DNA of 64,000 nucleotides, taken from the NCBI GenBank assembly GCA_951640165.1, contig OX621266.1, forward strand, positions 8,184,001 to 8,248,000, written 5' to 3'. Made by a program: the position numbers and the translations under genes. This DNA is from Pseudoips prasinana. Lineage: Eukaryota > Arthropoda > Insecta > Lepidoptera > Nolidae. This document shows positions 1-9,952 of the stretch, in pieces. Each line of letters opens with the position of its first letter. Within the stretch, counting starts at the first letter, position 1. The notes beneath the pieces were generated by a model that was given only the letters and a program-made list of their open reading frames with translations, was not told where the DNA came from and did not search any database.

Positions 1-56
1 ACTGGGACGTTTCCGGGGAACGCGACGTGGACGCAAGCACTGTGGGGTGGTTCCCC
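1..56 (-). mobile_element. 5' end of a family A SART-like element, rest outside window
   Basis: These bases match the 5' UTR end of the complete family A copies (compare 5750-5809 and 18230-18288) and stop at the same terminal CCCC, immediately before telomeric repeats. In the sense direction the element begins GGGGAACC. The body of this copy lies beyond position 1, so the array continues to the left. Confidence 0.85.
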
Positions 57-70
57 AACCTAACCTAACC
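57..70 (-). repeat. telomeric TTAGG spacer, 14 nt
   Basis: Plus strand reads AACCTAACCTAACC. It separates the 5' end of the preceding element from the poly(A) tail of A1. The sense-strand order is A(n)-GGTTAGGTTAGGTT-GGGGAACC. Confidence 0.9.
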
Positions 71-93
71 TTTTTTTTTTTTTTTTTTTGTTT

Positions 94-195
94 GCGCTGG
101 GAAAAAATGCGTTACGCATACCCGCCCATTGGGGGATGGACGGGTTATGTGGGACTCTCCGGCTACTCCGGCATACCCACTAAAATAACCCAGCG
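94..195 (-). other. family A 3'-terminal three-armed RNA fold
   Basis: Inverted repeats just inside the poly(A) tail define a closed multi-branch structure. The outer stem is CGCTGGG (95-101) with CCCAGCG (189-195). Arm I is ATGCG/CGCAT (107-111, 115-119). Arm II is CCCGCCCAT/ATGGACGGG (121-129, 136-144), whose one mismatch becomes a G-U pair in the sense RNA. Arm III is GTGGG/CCCAC (149-153, 176-180) with an inner CCGG/CCGG. Families B and C have the same order of stems with different bases. A role in 3'-end recognition by the RT is inferred; stem-loops in the SART1 3' UTR are known to matter for retrotransposition. Confidence 0.65.
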
Positions 196-322
196 GCACT
201 CCCGCATCGTCTATTTGGAGGAGGACTGGGAAACCGGCACAGCCTTTACGTCCAGTCCCCCGCCGACGACCGCCCGCCTTTACAGCGGGGCCCGCACGCC
301 CCTCCCTTTAGTGGAGGGGCCC

Positions 323-352
323 GGGAACGACCGTGAGTGCTCGGCCGTTCCC
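323..352 (-). other. family A 3' UTR hairpin
   Basis: GGGAACG (323-329) pairs with CGTTCCC (346-352) around an imperfect inner stem. The hairpin recurs in the family A copies. In A10 both partners of one base pair are changed together (48696 T and 48715 A), keeping the stem. A second short hairpin, CCCCTCC/GGAGGGG, lies directly outside it in most copies. Function unknown. Confidence 0.5.
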
Positions 353-412
353 GCCCGACGAGGGTGGTGATTACTGCAATGCGAGCGAAGGCGCCTCCGC
401 GCCTGTCGCCCG

Positions 413-3400
413 CTAATCACCACCAGAAGGAGGGAGGCGACGATCGTACAACAGCCGTCTCCCACCCCTTCTTCGCCTGCGGAGCGGCGGCGCGAGAGGA
501 TCATCCTCCCGCGCACGCTCCGCCGCCTCCTTTTGCGACATGACATTCTCGCAAAAGGAGGCAACCGCCACCCAAGCCTCCTCACTCCCCAGCATGGAGT
601 TCACCACACTGGGAAGTGAGAGGTCCATTCCGACCACATCTGTCAGGGCGCGGCGCAGCTCAGCCCAGGCTGGGCACACCTCGAGGGTGTGCTGCGCCGT
701 GTCCTCCGCGGCTCCACACTCGTGGCACGCCGGGGTTTCCTCCCTCTGGATCCGATGCAGGTGCGTTCCGAAGCAGCCATGCCCGGACAACACCTGCACC
801 AGACGGAAAGAGAGGAAACCGTGGGGGCGCTCGAGCCAATCCCGCAGGACTGGGCCGAGCGCGTCCAACGTCCGGCGTCCAAAGGTGGCGGAGGCGAGGT
901 CCCGTGTCCAGTGGAGGACGATGGCGTCCCTCGCCTCCCGCCGCACGGCCTCCCGCTCTTGCGCGGCTGGGCGCTCACCCAGCGCCCTACGCCACGCCGT
1001 CCACTCGTAGACTCTGGCGAGCACCCATGCCTCCAATTCCCATGGAGGGGTGCCGGCCAGAGCGCACGCCGCCGCGAAGCCCACCGAGCGGTAGGCTCGC
1101 GCCACCCGCTGTGCAATGGCCCTTTGGGGCCTGCGGATGGCGGTTGCATTCTCCCTCCTGTGGAGGGAGTCCGCCCAGATGGGTGCCCCATATAGGGCCA
1201 TACTCTTTAGGATGCCGGCATAGAGGCGCCGGCATCGCTCCTTGGGCCCGCCCAGGTTCGGGAGGAGCCATGAGAGGGCGTCCGCGGCCTTAAGCAGGCG
1301 CGTCGACAGCCCGCTGAAGTGCGGGCCGAAGCGCCACCTGCTGTCCAGCACAAGGCCCAGATACTTCATCTGGGCCCCGACCCCTATTCGGACGCCCTCC
1401 ACGACGATGTGGGCGTCTGGAGAGCAGCGCTGCCGAGGCCCGTGAAAGAACACGGCCTCGGTCTTGTTCAGCGCTACCCTCAAACCAAGCTGGCGGATCC
1501 TACCTGCCACTAAGGATCCGCCAGCCGAGGCCAGACAGGCCGCCTCCCGAAAGTCCCTCCCCCGGGCAACGAGGAGAGTGTCATCCGCGTAGCAGATGAC
1601 ACTCGTGCCCTGAAGGAGGGTGCCGCGCAGCAGCCAATCGAATCCGATGTTCCACAAGAGGGGCCCTAGCACCGAACCCTGTGGAACACCGGACTCCGCG
1701 CCGTAGCGCCTGATCCTGGCCGTCCTGTCCGCCAGGAGGACCTCCCGGTCCTCCAGGTAGTTGGCCAGGATCATCCGCAGATATTGGGGCACTCCGTGAT
1801 ATTTGAGTGCCTCCAATATGGTCGAGTGGGGCACGGAGTTGAAGGCGTTGGCGATGTCGAACGACACCGCCAACACTCCGTCCCCAGCCTCGACCGCCTC
1901 CTGCACGTAGCCCCTGAGTAGGGCCACCGCGTCGACCGTCGAACGCCCTTGTCGAAACCCGAACTGGGCGTCCGACAGGTCCGGCCCTACCTCCCGCAAA
2001 TGGCTGTTAAGCCGGGTGGCGAGGATCCCCTCGAACAGTTTACCGACCTCATCGAGCAGAACGATGGGCCGGTATGCCGAGGGGGAGTCCACCGGGCGTC
2101 CCTCCTTCCATAGCAGGCAAAGCTGCCCCTCCCTCCAGAGCTTCGGGAACCTCCCAGCCGTCAGGCACGCGCTGAAGAGGTCCCGAAACCTCTCCTCCAT
2201 AAGGGACGCCGCGATGGCCACCACCCGTGCGGGGACACCATCCGGTCCAGGGGCCGTCTTCTTCGCGCGGAGGGACAGAACCCCCGCGCGAAGTTCCTCC
2301 ACCAACACTGGAGGGACCTCCTCCTCCGGCGAAGCCACCACCCCCCCCAGTGGGGGGTTCATCGTTGGAGGGGTGAATTCGGTCCTGCGCGGAAACAATG
2401 ACCGAACCACCCCATCCAGCAACGCCGGCTCTAGGGTCTCCGTTAGTGGGGGGCCATAAGGGCGCAGCTGGCTCCGCGCCAGCTTGTATGGCCTCCCAAA
2501 CGGATCCCTATCGAGTCCCTCCAGCATCTCGGCCCTTGCCGAGTCTTCGGCGGCGCACATTGCCGACTTGAGGACCGTCTTTGCCTCTACGTAAGAGGCG
2601 TAGAGGCGGTCCTCCTCGGCCTGACATCGGCTGGTGCGCCGCCGACTCCGCGTGTAGGCCCTCCTGGCCTCCACGCACGCGGCCCGGAGCGCCGCCAGCT
2701 CCCCCGTCCACCAATAAACGGCGCGACGGGGAGGCGGGCGGCGAGACCGAGGCATGCTAGAGTTGCACACCTCGGTCAGGGACCTCCGGAGCTGAACCGC
2801 TGCGGCGTCCACGTCCGTGCCCTCTACAGGGGGCGAGAGCCAGTCCTGGAGGAACGCTGCCTCCAGGGCTGCCTCCCGGTCCAGGCGGGTGAGAGCCCAC
2901 CGCGGGAAGGGAGATTGGCCCGAGCGGGCCATCCCCCGCGGGCTCTGGGTGGAGATGTCGAACCGCACATATCGGTGGTCCGACAGGGTCTCCACCATCT
3001 CCACCCGCCAGTTCACGACGCGTGTGGCTAGCACAGGGGTGGCGAACGACACGTCCACCACTGACCCTCCCTGTTGCCGCACACACGTCTGAACATCCCC
3101 CCTGTTCAGGAGAGACACGCCGCACGAGGCCGCCCAAAATTCGACGGCGCGCCCCCGGACGTTGCAGGACGCCGCTGAGTTGCCCCAGGCCACCGACTTG
3201 GCGTTCAGGTCGCCCAACACGACGACCTGACGTGGTGCCGCCCTCCCGACGACTGCCGTAAGGACTTCGAGAAAATCCTCGAAGTCCCTTAGAGGGCGGT
3301 TTGGGGAGAAATAGACCCCGACCAGGGCTATTTCTCCCCACGCGGCGGCCACGTATCCCGGACCCCTCTCTAATAGCGAGAGGGGAGGGGAGTCCGTGGC

Positions 3401-3583
3401 AGGCCGCGACACCAACGCCACCAAGCCGTCTCGATCACCCAGCCAGCGGCCAGGTATCGAGTACGGCTCGGCAACCACCGCCACGTCCACCAACCACTCG
3501 GCCACAGTCTGCATCAACAGATCCTGTGCTGCTCTGCAGTGGTTGGTGTTCGCCTGGAGGATGCGATGTTCGATTCTACCCAT
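413..3583 (-). CDS. A1 ORF2: endonuclease-reverse transcriptase (intact)
   Basis: The 1056-residue protein would nick the telomeric target and reverse-transcribe the element RNA there (target-primed reverse transcription). The APE-type endonuclease occupies about residues 1-230, with N12 in the QANTNHCRAAQDLL motif, E39 (AEPY), D125/N127 (GDLNAK) and SDH at 201-203. The reverse transcriptase follows, with SAYRPIVLLDEVGK, FGFRQGRST, SFDIANAFN, GVPQGSVLGPLLWN and YADD at about 665-668. A CX2CX8HX4C finger (CHEC...H...C) lies near residue 950, and the C terminus is Arg-rich. The ATG at 3581-3583 overlaps the ORF1 stop by one base in TAATG, an arrangement shown in SART1 to support coupled translation. 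The length and motif order are complete for an R1-clade ORF2. Enzymatic activity is inferred, not shown. Confidence 0.92.
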   Translation of the reverse strand: MGRIEHRILQANTNHCRAAQDLLMQTVAEWLVDVAVVAEPYSIPGRWLGDRDGLVALVSRPATDSPPLSLLERGPGYVAAAWGEIALVGVYFSPNRPLRDFEDFLEVLTAVVGRAAPRQVVVLGDLNAKSVAWGNSAASCNVRGRAVEFWAASCGVSLLNRGDVQTCVRQQGGSVVDVSFATPVLATRVVNWRVEMVETLSDHRYVRFDISTQSPRGMARSGQSPFPRWALTRLDREAALEAAFLQDWLSPPVEGTDVDAAAVQLRRSLTEVCNSSMPRSRRPPPRRAVYWWTGELAALRAACVEARRAYTRSRRRTSRCQAEEDRLYASYVEAKTVLKSAMCAAEDSARAEMLEGLDRDPFGRPYKLARSQLRPYGPPLTETLEPALLDGVVRSLFPRRTEFTPPTMNPPLGGVVASPEEEVPPVLVEELRAGVLSLRAKKTAPGPDGVPARVVAIAASLMEERFRDLFSACLTAGRFPKLWREGQLCLLWKEGRPVDSPSAYRPIVLLDEVGKLFEGILATRLNSHLREVGPDLSDAQFGFRQGRSTVDAVALLRGYVQEAVEAGDGVLAVSFDIANAFNSVPHSTILEALKYHGVPQYLRMILANYLEDREVLLADRTARIRRYGAESGVPQGSVLGPLLWNIGFDWLLRGTLLQGTSVICYADDTLLVARGRDFREAACLASAGGSLVAGRIRQLGLRVALNKTEAVFFHGPRQRCSPDAHIVVEGVRIGVGAQMKYLGLVLDSRWRFGPHFSGLSTRLLKAADALSWLLPNLGGPKERCRRLYAGILKSMALYGAPIWADSLHRRENATAIRRPQRAIAQRVARAYRSVGFAAACALAGTPPWELEAWVLARVYEWTAWRRALGERPAAQEREAVRREARDAIVLHWTRDLASATFGRRTLDALGPVLRDWLERPHGFLSFRLVQVLSGHGCFGTHLHRIQREETPACHECGAAEDTAQHTLEVCPAWAELRRALTDVVGMDLSLPSVVNSMLGSEEAWVAVASFCENVMSQKEAAERAREDDPLAPPLRRRRRGGRRLLYDRRLPPSGGD

Positions 3584-5642
3584 TAATCGGACATCGCACC
3601 CCTCTCCTCCACGGCCGCCGAGGTCCCAGGCACTGGGACGGCGGTGGCGGCGACAGGCCGGGTCGGCGCCTGTACTTTCCCCTTCTTAAGGGGAGGACTG
3701 CAATTCCTCCCCTTCATTATGTGGCCCGCAGGGCGGCCACTGGCGGCACAAACTGCGCAGTCGCACTGCACTGTCGACAGTGGACGGACAGAGGGCTCGG
3801 GTGTGTCCGATGCCGAAGCACCGGTAACACCTCAGAGGCTGGTCCTCCAGTGCCCGGACAGCACCCGAGCTAAAGCCGACCGAAAGCCGTCCCTTTTCGA
3901 GGACGGCCTTGGCAGCGGCGACTGGGCACTCCAGGCGAATGGTGCCCATACCACCGCGCCCGGGCCTGATGCCCCGGCCTTGCACCGCTGCGACTTCGCA
4001 GCCTCCTATGGCTGCTACCGCTGCCACTACCTCCTCCTTGGTGACGGAGTCGTCCAGATCCGTCACCTCGATGGCCGCCGACTTCACCGGCCTGGCCACC
4101 TTTGCCGCGTCCGCAATGACCTCCTGCAGCTTCGCTGCGAAGAGGTCAGCGTTTTTTCCGCCCTCCGCACCCGGGAACTCGAAGATTCGAGCCCCAGCTT
4201 GTGTCCGGCGGCACGAGACTTTACCGATCCCCAGTTTAGTGGGATCGGCACTGGCACGCGCCCGCATCAAAACGGACGTGTATGTCTCGCCCCGCTCCGC
4301 AGCCTCCGCGGTGAGCGTCACCACGACGGCTGCGGTTTTGGGAGGAACCAAGTTCCTCCTGACACCGGCTGGGGTCGAACCCTTCCCCTTTCCCTTGCCA
4401 GTCGACTGTGACTGACTGGCAGGGGTGGTGGCGGAGACGGCTGGGGCTGGGGGGGTGGCTTTCCCCTTCCCTTTTCCCTTGCCAGTCGACTTAGACTGGC
4501 TGGGAGTGGTGGTGGCAGGGACGGCAGGGACGACAGCTGCCGTCCTTTTGCCCTTGCCCTTCCCCTTACCGACCACCCTCGTCCAGCCCTGCTGGTTGGT
4601 CGGGGTGGTAGAAGGGAGAAGGGCGTCCTCCATCTGGGACGTAGGCACCGGCTCCTTTTGCCTCCTGTCCGCCGCAAGCGGCGGCCGGACGATTTTCTCC
4701 GGCAAGAGCCGGTCCTCAATTCCTGCCAGGCAGGAGCGGACAAACGCCCTCTCGCCAAACGCCCGCCATAACTTTGCGGAGGATATCCTCAAGGCCGGCG
4801 GAGGAGTCAAGGCCCTCTGTCACAGGTCTGGGCTCAGCGTGGGATGGCCGGGCCGTGGCTTCAGCCAGCTTTGCGTGCAGCTGGCTGACCTCCGACTGCA
4901 GGCGATCGACTTTCGCCTGCAGTTGCCGCGTTTCGTCGCTGGCTTTGCGGTCGACCAGCTCCGCGACGATGCCCCGCATGCTGGCGGCCCGGCATTTAAG
5001 GGACTTCTGAAAAGTCCCTTTTAGGTGGGAGGACTTGGTGGCAACCTCGACGATCACCTCCTCGTCCTCCAAGGCCATCCGCTTCAGTTCAGCCAGGGAG
5101 TGGTCCGCGTACAGGATGTGGGACGCCCCGTACCCGGACTTGGCACGGGCGACGCGCGCCCGTTCCTCCCTAGCCGCCACCTGCTCCTCCAGGTCTTGTT
5201 GGAGCCGCTCCCGCCTGGTTAGGTCCAGCTCGCGCTGGGCGTCCGCCAAACCCACCTCGTGGGTGTCTGCCACTGTTGTGGGCTTCTTCGCCTTCACCTT
5301 CTTTTTAGGCTCCTTCGCCGAGCCTGAGCCCGAGGAGCCATCGGACACGACCTTAAGAAAGGTCCTCTTCCTCGATGCCGATCGCGATCGAGGATCGACC
5401 ACCATCGAACCCGCATCCGATGTAATGGACTCAATGTCGGAGTCCGACATGTCGCCCACACTCCCGCCGTAGAAGGCTCTGCCTTCCTCCGACGCTTCAG
5501 CGTCGCGTTGGCCCTGAGAAGGGCCTTTTGGTTGGCCCTGAGAAGGGCCTTTGGGTTGGCCCTGAGAAGGGCCTTTGGGTTGGCCCTGAGAAGGGCCTTT
5601 TTTGGCAAAATGCCCGAGAGCATCCCGTAATGGTTTCGGCAT
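3583..5642 (-). pseudogene. A1 ORF1: Gag-like protein, two frameshifts
   Basis: Three overlapping frames together correspond to the family A Gag-like protein. The start chosen is the ATG at 5642 (MPKPLRDALGHF), conserved in other copies; the frame open further upstream has only non-ATG starts. Relative to other copies there are 7 extra bases near 4767, which end the first frame at 4716. A deletion of about 70 bp near 3761-3776 removes the second zinc knuckle (CYRCGKEGHKAASC) and shifts frame again. The last segment (3583-3771) carries the third knuckle and ends at the TAATG junction. Four KGPSQGQP repeats lie near the N terminus, followed by charged coiled-coil-like segments and Lys-Gly tracts. 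It cannot make a full Gag without frameshifting. Confidence 0.88.
5508..5603 (-). repeat. 24-nt coding repeat, 4 units, in A1 ORF1
   Basis: Four perfectly spaced 24-nt units encode the octapeptide KGPSQGQP. Each contains the inverted repeat GGCCCT-GAGA-AGGGCC (5510-5525, 5534-5549, 5558-5573, 5582-5597), so the RNA could form a row of four identical hairpins. Unit number varies between copies: 4 in A1, A4, A5 and A7; 5 in A2, A3 and A8; 2 in A6. Confidence 0.85.
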
Positions 5643-5712
5643 TCCGATCAAAGCAAATTTCGTAACACACAAGGCAGTTGATTGTTACGATGCACAGTGC
5701 ACTTTAGCCGTA

Positions 5713-5749
5713 CCCAGTCTGCCACTCCGTTACGGTGGTCAGAACTGGG
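5713..5749 (-). other. conserved 5' UTR hairpin of family A
   Basis: CCCAGT (5713-5718) pairs with ACTGGG (5744-5749). Inside it CTG/CAG, CCA/TGG and CCG/CGG can pair with small bulges around a TTA loop. It lies in the roughly 165-nt 5' UTR and is retained unchanged in copies A1-A8. A role in transcription, translation or packaging is possible but not shown. Confidence 0.45.
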
Positions 5750-5809
5750 ACGTTTCCGGGGAACACGACGAGGACGTAAGCACTGTGGGGTGGTTCCCCG
5801 TGGTTCCCC

Positions 5810-5818
5810 AACCTAACC
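5810..5818 (-). repeat. telomeric TTAGG spacer, 9 nt
   Basis: AACCTAACC on the plus strand, between the A1 5' end and the A2 poly(A) tail (T's at 5819-5837). Confidence 0.9.
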
Positions 5819-6087
5819 TTTTTTTTTTTTTTTTTTTGTTTGCGCTGGGAAAAAATGCGTTACGCATACCCGCCCATTGGGGGATGGACGGGTTATGTGG
5901 GACTCTCCGGCTACTCCGGCATACCCACTAAAATAACCCAGCGGCACTCCCGCATCGTCTATTTGGAGGAGGACTGGGAAACCGGCACAGCCTTTACGTC
6001 CAGTCCCCCACCGACGACCGCCCGCCTTTACAGCGGGGCCCGCACGCCCCTCCCTTAGCGGAGGGGCCCGGAAACGACCCTGAGTGC

Positions 6088-8309
6088 TCAGCCGTTCCCG
6101 CCCGACGGTGGTGGCGATTTCACTGTGGTGGTGTGGCAAGCCTCCTCACTCCCCAGCATGGAGTTCACCACACTGGGAAGTGAGAGGTCTAACCCGACTA
6201 CATCGGTAAGGGCACGGCGCAGCTCAGCCCAGGCTGGGCACACCTCGAGGGTGTGCTGCGCCGTGTCCTCCGCGGCTCCACAGTCGTGGCACGCCGGGGT
6301 CTCCTCCCTCTGGATCCGATGCAGGTGCGTTCCGAAGCAGCCATGCCCGGACAACACCTGCACCAGACGGAAAGAAAGGAAACCGTGGGAGCGCTCGAGC
6401 CAGACCCGCAGGACTGGACCGAGCGCGTCCAGCGTCCGGCGTCCGAAGGTGGCGGAGGCGAGGTCCCGTGTCCAGTGCAGGACGATGGCGTCCCTCGCCT
6501 CCCGCCGCACGGCCTCCCGCTCTTGCGTGGCGGGGCGCTCACCCAGCGCCCTACGCCGCGCCGCCCAATCGTACACTCTGGCGAGCACCCATGCCTCCAA
6601 TTCCCATGGAGGGGTGCCGGCCAGAGCGCACGCCGCCGCGAAGCCCACCGAGCGGTACGCTCTCGCCACCCGCTGTGCGATGGCCCGTTGGGGCCTGCGG
6701 ATGGCGGTTGCATTCTCCCTCCTGTGGAGGGAGTCCGCCCAGATGGGTGCCCCGTATAGGGCCATACTTTTGAGGATGCCGGCATAGAGGCGCCGGCATT
6801 GTTCTTTGGGCCCGCCCAGGTTCGGGAGGAGCCATGAGAGGGCGTCCGCGGCTTTAAGCAGGCGCGTCGACAGCCCGCTGAAGTGCGGGCCGAAGCGCCA
6901 CCTGCTGTCCAGCACGAGGCCCAGATACTTCATCTGGGCCCCGACCCCTATCCGGACGCCCTCCACCACGATGTGGGCGTCAGGTGGGCAGCGCTGCCGA
7001 GGCCCGTGAAAGAACACGGCCTCGGTCTTGTTCAGCGCTACCCCCAATCCAAGCTGGCGGATCCTACCTGCCACTAAGGATCCGCCAGCTGAGGCCAGAC
7101 AGGCCGCCTCCCTAAAATCCCTCCCCCGGGCAACGAGGAGACTCCACTCCATAGCGCCTGATCCTGGCCGCCTTGTCCACCATAAGGACCTCTCGGTCCT
7201 CCAGATAGCTGGCCAGGATCGCCCGCAGATATTGGGGCACTCCGTAGTATCGGAGTGCCTCCAATATGGTCGAGTGGGGCACGGAGTTGAAGGCGTTGGC
7301 GATGTCGAACGACACCGCCAACACTCCGTCCCCAGCCTCGACCGCCTCCCGCACTTGGCCCCTGAGTAGGGCCAACGCGTCGACCGTCGAACGCCCTTGT
7401 CGGAACCCGAACTGGGCGTCCGACAGGTCCGGCCCTACCTCCCGCAGCTGACTATTAAGCCGGGTGGCGATGATCCCCTCGAACAGTTTACCGACCTCAT
7501 CGAGTAAAACGATGGGCCGGTATGCCGAGGGGGAGTCCACCGGGCGTCCCTCCTTGCGGAGAAGGCACAGTTTGCCTTCTTTCCATAGCTTCGGGAACCT
7601 CCCAGCCGTCAAGCACGCGCTGAAGAGGTCCCGAAGCCTTTCCTCCATTAGGGACGCCGCGATGGCCACCACCCGTGCGGGGACGCCATCCGGTCCAGGG
7701 GCCGTCTTCTTCGCGCGGAGGGGCAGAACCCCCGCGCGAAGTTCCTCCGCCGACACTGGAGGCACCTCCTCCTCCGGCGAAGCCACCACCCCCCCCAGCG
7801 GGGGGTTCATCGTTGGAGGGGTGAATTCGGTCCTGCGCGGAAACAGTGACCGAACCACCCCATCCAGCAACGCCGGCTCTAGGGTCTCCGTTATTGGGGG
7901 ACGTTATTAGGAGAGGTCCATTTCGACCACATCTGTCAGGGCACGGCGCAGCTCAGCCCAGGCTGGGCACACCTCGAGGGTGTGCTGCGCCGTGTCCTCC
8001 GCGGCTCCGCAATGGTGGCACGCCGGGGTTTCCTCCCTCTGGATCCGATGCAGGTGCGTTCCGAAACGCGGCGGCCACGTATCCCGGACCCCTCTCTAAA
8101 AGCGAGAGGGGAGGGGAGTTCGTGGCAGGCCGCGACACCAACGCCACCAAGCCGTCTCGATCACCCAGCCAACGGCCAGGTATCGAGTACGGCTCGGCGA
8201 CCACCGCCACGTCCACCAACCACTCGGCCACCGTCTGCATCAGCAGATCCTGTGCCGCTCTGCAGTGGTTGGTGTTCGCCTGGAGGATGCGATGTTTGAC
8301 CCTATCCAT
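6088..8309 (-). pseudogene. A2 ORF2 remnant, rearranged
   Basis: The endonuclease N-terminus (starting MDRVKHRILQANTNHC at 8309) runs only about 80 residues before the sequence jumps at 8066 to a segment of the ORF2 C-terminal finger region (to about 7905). It then returns to the RT domain (7112-7870, with the FGFRQGRST and SFDIANAFN motifs). A deletion near 7141 removes the GVPQGS and YADD motifs, so polymerase activity is impossible. A last open segment (6088-7152) covers the RT thumb and CCHC region and ends in an altered C-terminus. The TAATG junction with ORF1 is kept at 8307-8311. Confidence 0.85.
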
Positions 8310-9952
8310 TAGTCGGTCATCGCACCCCCCTCCTCCACAGCCGCTGAGGTCCCAGCCACTGGGACGGCGGTGGCAACGACAGGCCGGGTCGGCAGCTTTT
8401 CTGCGAAGAGGTCCGCATTTTTTCCGCCCTCCGCCCCCGGGAACTCGAAAATACGAGCCCCAGCCTGTGTCTTGCGGCATGACACTTTGCCGATCCCCAA
8501 TTTGGTGGGATCGGCACTGGCACGCGCCCGCACCAACATGGACGCGTACGTCACTCCCCGCTCCGCGGCTTCCGCGGTGAGTGTCACCACGACGGCCGCG
8601 GTCTTGGGAGGAACTAAGTTTCTCCTGACACCGGCTGGGGCAGAACTCTTGCCCTGTCCCTTTCCCTTGTCGGCCGACTGCGACTGACCGGCAGGGGTGG
8701 TGGCGGAGACGGCTGGGGCCGGGGGGGTGCTCTTCCCCTTCCCTTTGCCTTTCCCCTTCCCTTTGCCAGTCGGCTGCGACTGGCTGGGAGTGGTGGTGGC
8801 GGGAACGGCAGGGATTACAGCTGCCGTCCTTTTTCCCTTGCCCTTGCCCTTACCAACCACCCTCGTCCAGCCCTGCTGGTTGGTCGGGGTGGTTGAAGGC
8901 AGATGGGCGTCCCCCCTCTGAGAGGTTGCCACCGGCTCCACTCGCCTCTTATCCGCCGCAAGCGGCGGTCGGAGGATCTTTGCCGGCAAGAGCCGGTCCT
9001 CAATTCCCGCCAGGCAAGAACGAACAAACGCCCTCTCCTCCGCCATAACCTTGCGGAGGACGTCCTCAAGGCCGGAGGAGAGGGCGGGGCCCTCTGCCGC
9101 AGATCTGGGCTCGGCTTGGGATGGCCGGGCCGTGGCTTCAGCCAGCTTCATGTGCAGCTGGCTGACCTCTGACTGCAGGCGATCTACCTTCGCCTGCAGT
9201 TGCCGCGTTTCATCGCAGGCCTTCCTTTCCACCAGCTCCGCGACGATGCATCGCATGCTGGCGGCCCGGCATTTCAGGGACTTCTGGAAAGTCCCCTTTA
9301 GGTGGGAGGACTTGGCGGCGACCTCCACGATCGCCTCCTCGTCCTCCAAGGCCATCCTTTCCAATTCGGCCAGGGAGTGGTCCGAGTATAAGATGCGGGA
9401 CGCACCGTACCCGGACTTGGCACGGGCGACGCGTGCCCGTTCCTCCTGGGCCGCAATCCGCTCCTCTAACTCTTGCTGGAGCTGCTCCCGCCGAGCCAGG
9501 TCCAACTCGCGCTGGGCGTCTGCTAAACCCACATCGTGGGTGTCCGCTGCTGTCCTCGGCTTTATAGCCCTGATCTTCTTTTTTTGCTCCATCACCGAGC
9601 CCGAGCCAGAGGAGCCATCCGACACGACTTTGAGGAATGAACGTTTCCTCGAAGCCGATCGTGATCGAGCAATCTCGATCACCATCGCGCCATCTGACGC
9701 AGTGGACTCGTTGTCGGAGTCCGACAATTCATCCACCCTCCCGCCGTAGAAGGCTCGACCTTCCTTCGACGCTTCAGCGTCGCGTTGGCCCTGAGAAGGG
9801 CCTTTTGGTTGGCCCTGAGAAGGGCCTTTGGGTTGGCCCTGAGAAGGGCCTTTGGGTTGGCCCTGAGAAGGGCCTTTGGGTTGGCCCTGAGAAGGGCCTT
9901 TTGTGACGAAATGCCCGAGGGCATCCCGCGCAGGTTTATGCATTTTAGGCAT
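8309..9952 (-). CDS. A2 ORF1: Gag-like protein lacking zinc knuckles
   Basis: This is an open frame of 547 codons from the ATG at 9952 (MPKMHKPARD). It has five KGPSQGQP units, an Arg/Ser-rich stretch, two charged coiled-coil-like segments (near QRELDLARREQLQQ and ETRQLQAKVDRLQSEV), Lys-Gly tracts and the conserved TAAVVVTLTAEAAERG region. After LFAEKL it jumps in frame to the last 30 or so residues (PTRPVVATAVPVAG...). The RRM-like C-terminal region and all three CCHC knuckles are therefore missing. Such a Gag might still multimerise through the coiled coils but should lack nucleic-acid binding by the knuckles (inference). Confidence 0.85.
   Translation of the reverse strand: MPKMHKPARDALGHFVTKGPSQGQPKGPSQGQPKGPSQGQPKGPSQGQPKGPSQGQRDAEASKEGRAFYGGRVDELSDSDNESTASDGAMVIEIARSRSASRKRSFLKVVSDGSSGSGSVMEQKKKIRAIKPRTAADTHDVGLADAQRELDLARREQLQQELEERIAAQEERARVARAKSGYGASRILYSDHSLAELERMALEDEEAIVEVAAKSSHLKGTFQKSLKCRAASMRCIVAELVERKACDETRQLQAKVDRLQSEVSQLHMKLAEATARPSQAEPRSAAEGPALSSGLEDVLRKVMAEERAFVRSCLAGIEDRLLPAKILRPPLAADKRRVEPVATSQRGDAHLPSTTPTNQQGWTRVVGKGKGKGKRTAAVIPAVPATTTPSQSQPTGKGKGKGKGKGKSTPPAPAVSATTPAGQSQSADKGKGQGKSSAPAGVRRNLVPPKTAAVVVTLTAEAAERGVTYASMLVRARASADPTKLGIGKVSCRKTQAGARIFEFPGAEGGKNADLFAEKLPTRPVVATAVPVAGTSAAVEEGGAMTD
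9785..9904 (-). repeat. 24-nt coding repeat, 5 units, in A2 ORF1
   Basis: Five units of the KGPSQGQP-coding repeat, each with the GGCCCT/AGGGCC inverted repeat. Confidence 0.85.

Larger units (their letters stand above)
71..5809 (-). mobile_element. A1: near full-length SART-like telomeric non-LTR retrotransposon
   Basis: The element reads right to left: 5' UTR (5643-5809), ORF1, ORF2, 3' UTR (90-412) and a 19-nt poly(A) tail seen as T's at 71-89. Telomeric spacers flank both ends. ORF2 is intact, while ORF1 is broken twice (a 7-nt insertion near 4767 and a deletion of about 70 bp near 3761-3776), so this copy should not be autonomous. The 5' end carries a 10-bp tandem duplication, GTGGTTCCCC, at 5790-5809. 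The R1-clade/SART-like assignment rests on the TTAGG target, the TAATG ORF junction, the endonuclease and RT motifs and three CCHC knuckles in the family. Confidence 0.9.

Noticed and set aside
616..1293. Plus-strand frames of 150-290 codons repeated opposite the ORF2 C-terminus in most family A copies
   Set aside because: Pro/Arg-rich antisense shadows of ORF2. Their recurrence simply follows the repeated element.
413..3583. R1 element inserted in 28S rDNA
   Set aside because: The protein is R1-clade, but the flanks are TTAGG repeats with poly(A) tails and no rRNA sequence is present.
5508..5603. CRISPR-like array of short palindromic repeats
   Set aside because: The 24-nt units are directly contiguous with no spacers and encode a peptide repeat inside ORF1.
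5643..5672. Upstream extension of ORF1 (MCVTKF... and similar) as the true N-terminus
   Set aside because: The upstream codon in A1 is TTG and these bases differ between copies, while the ATG of MPK..ARDALGHF is conserved.
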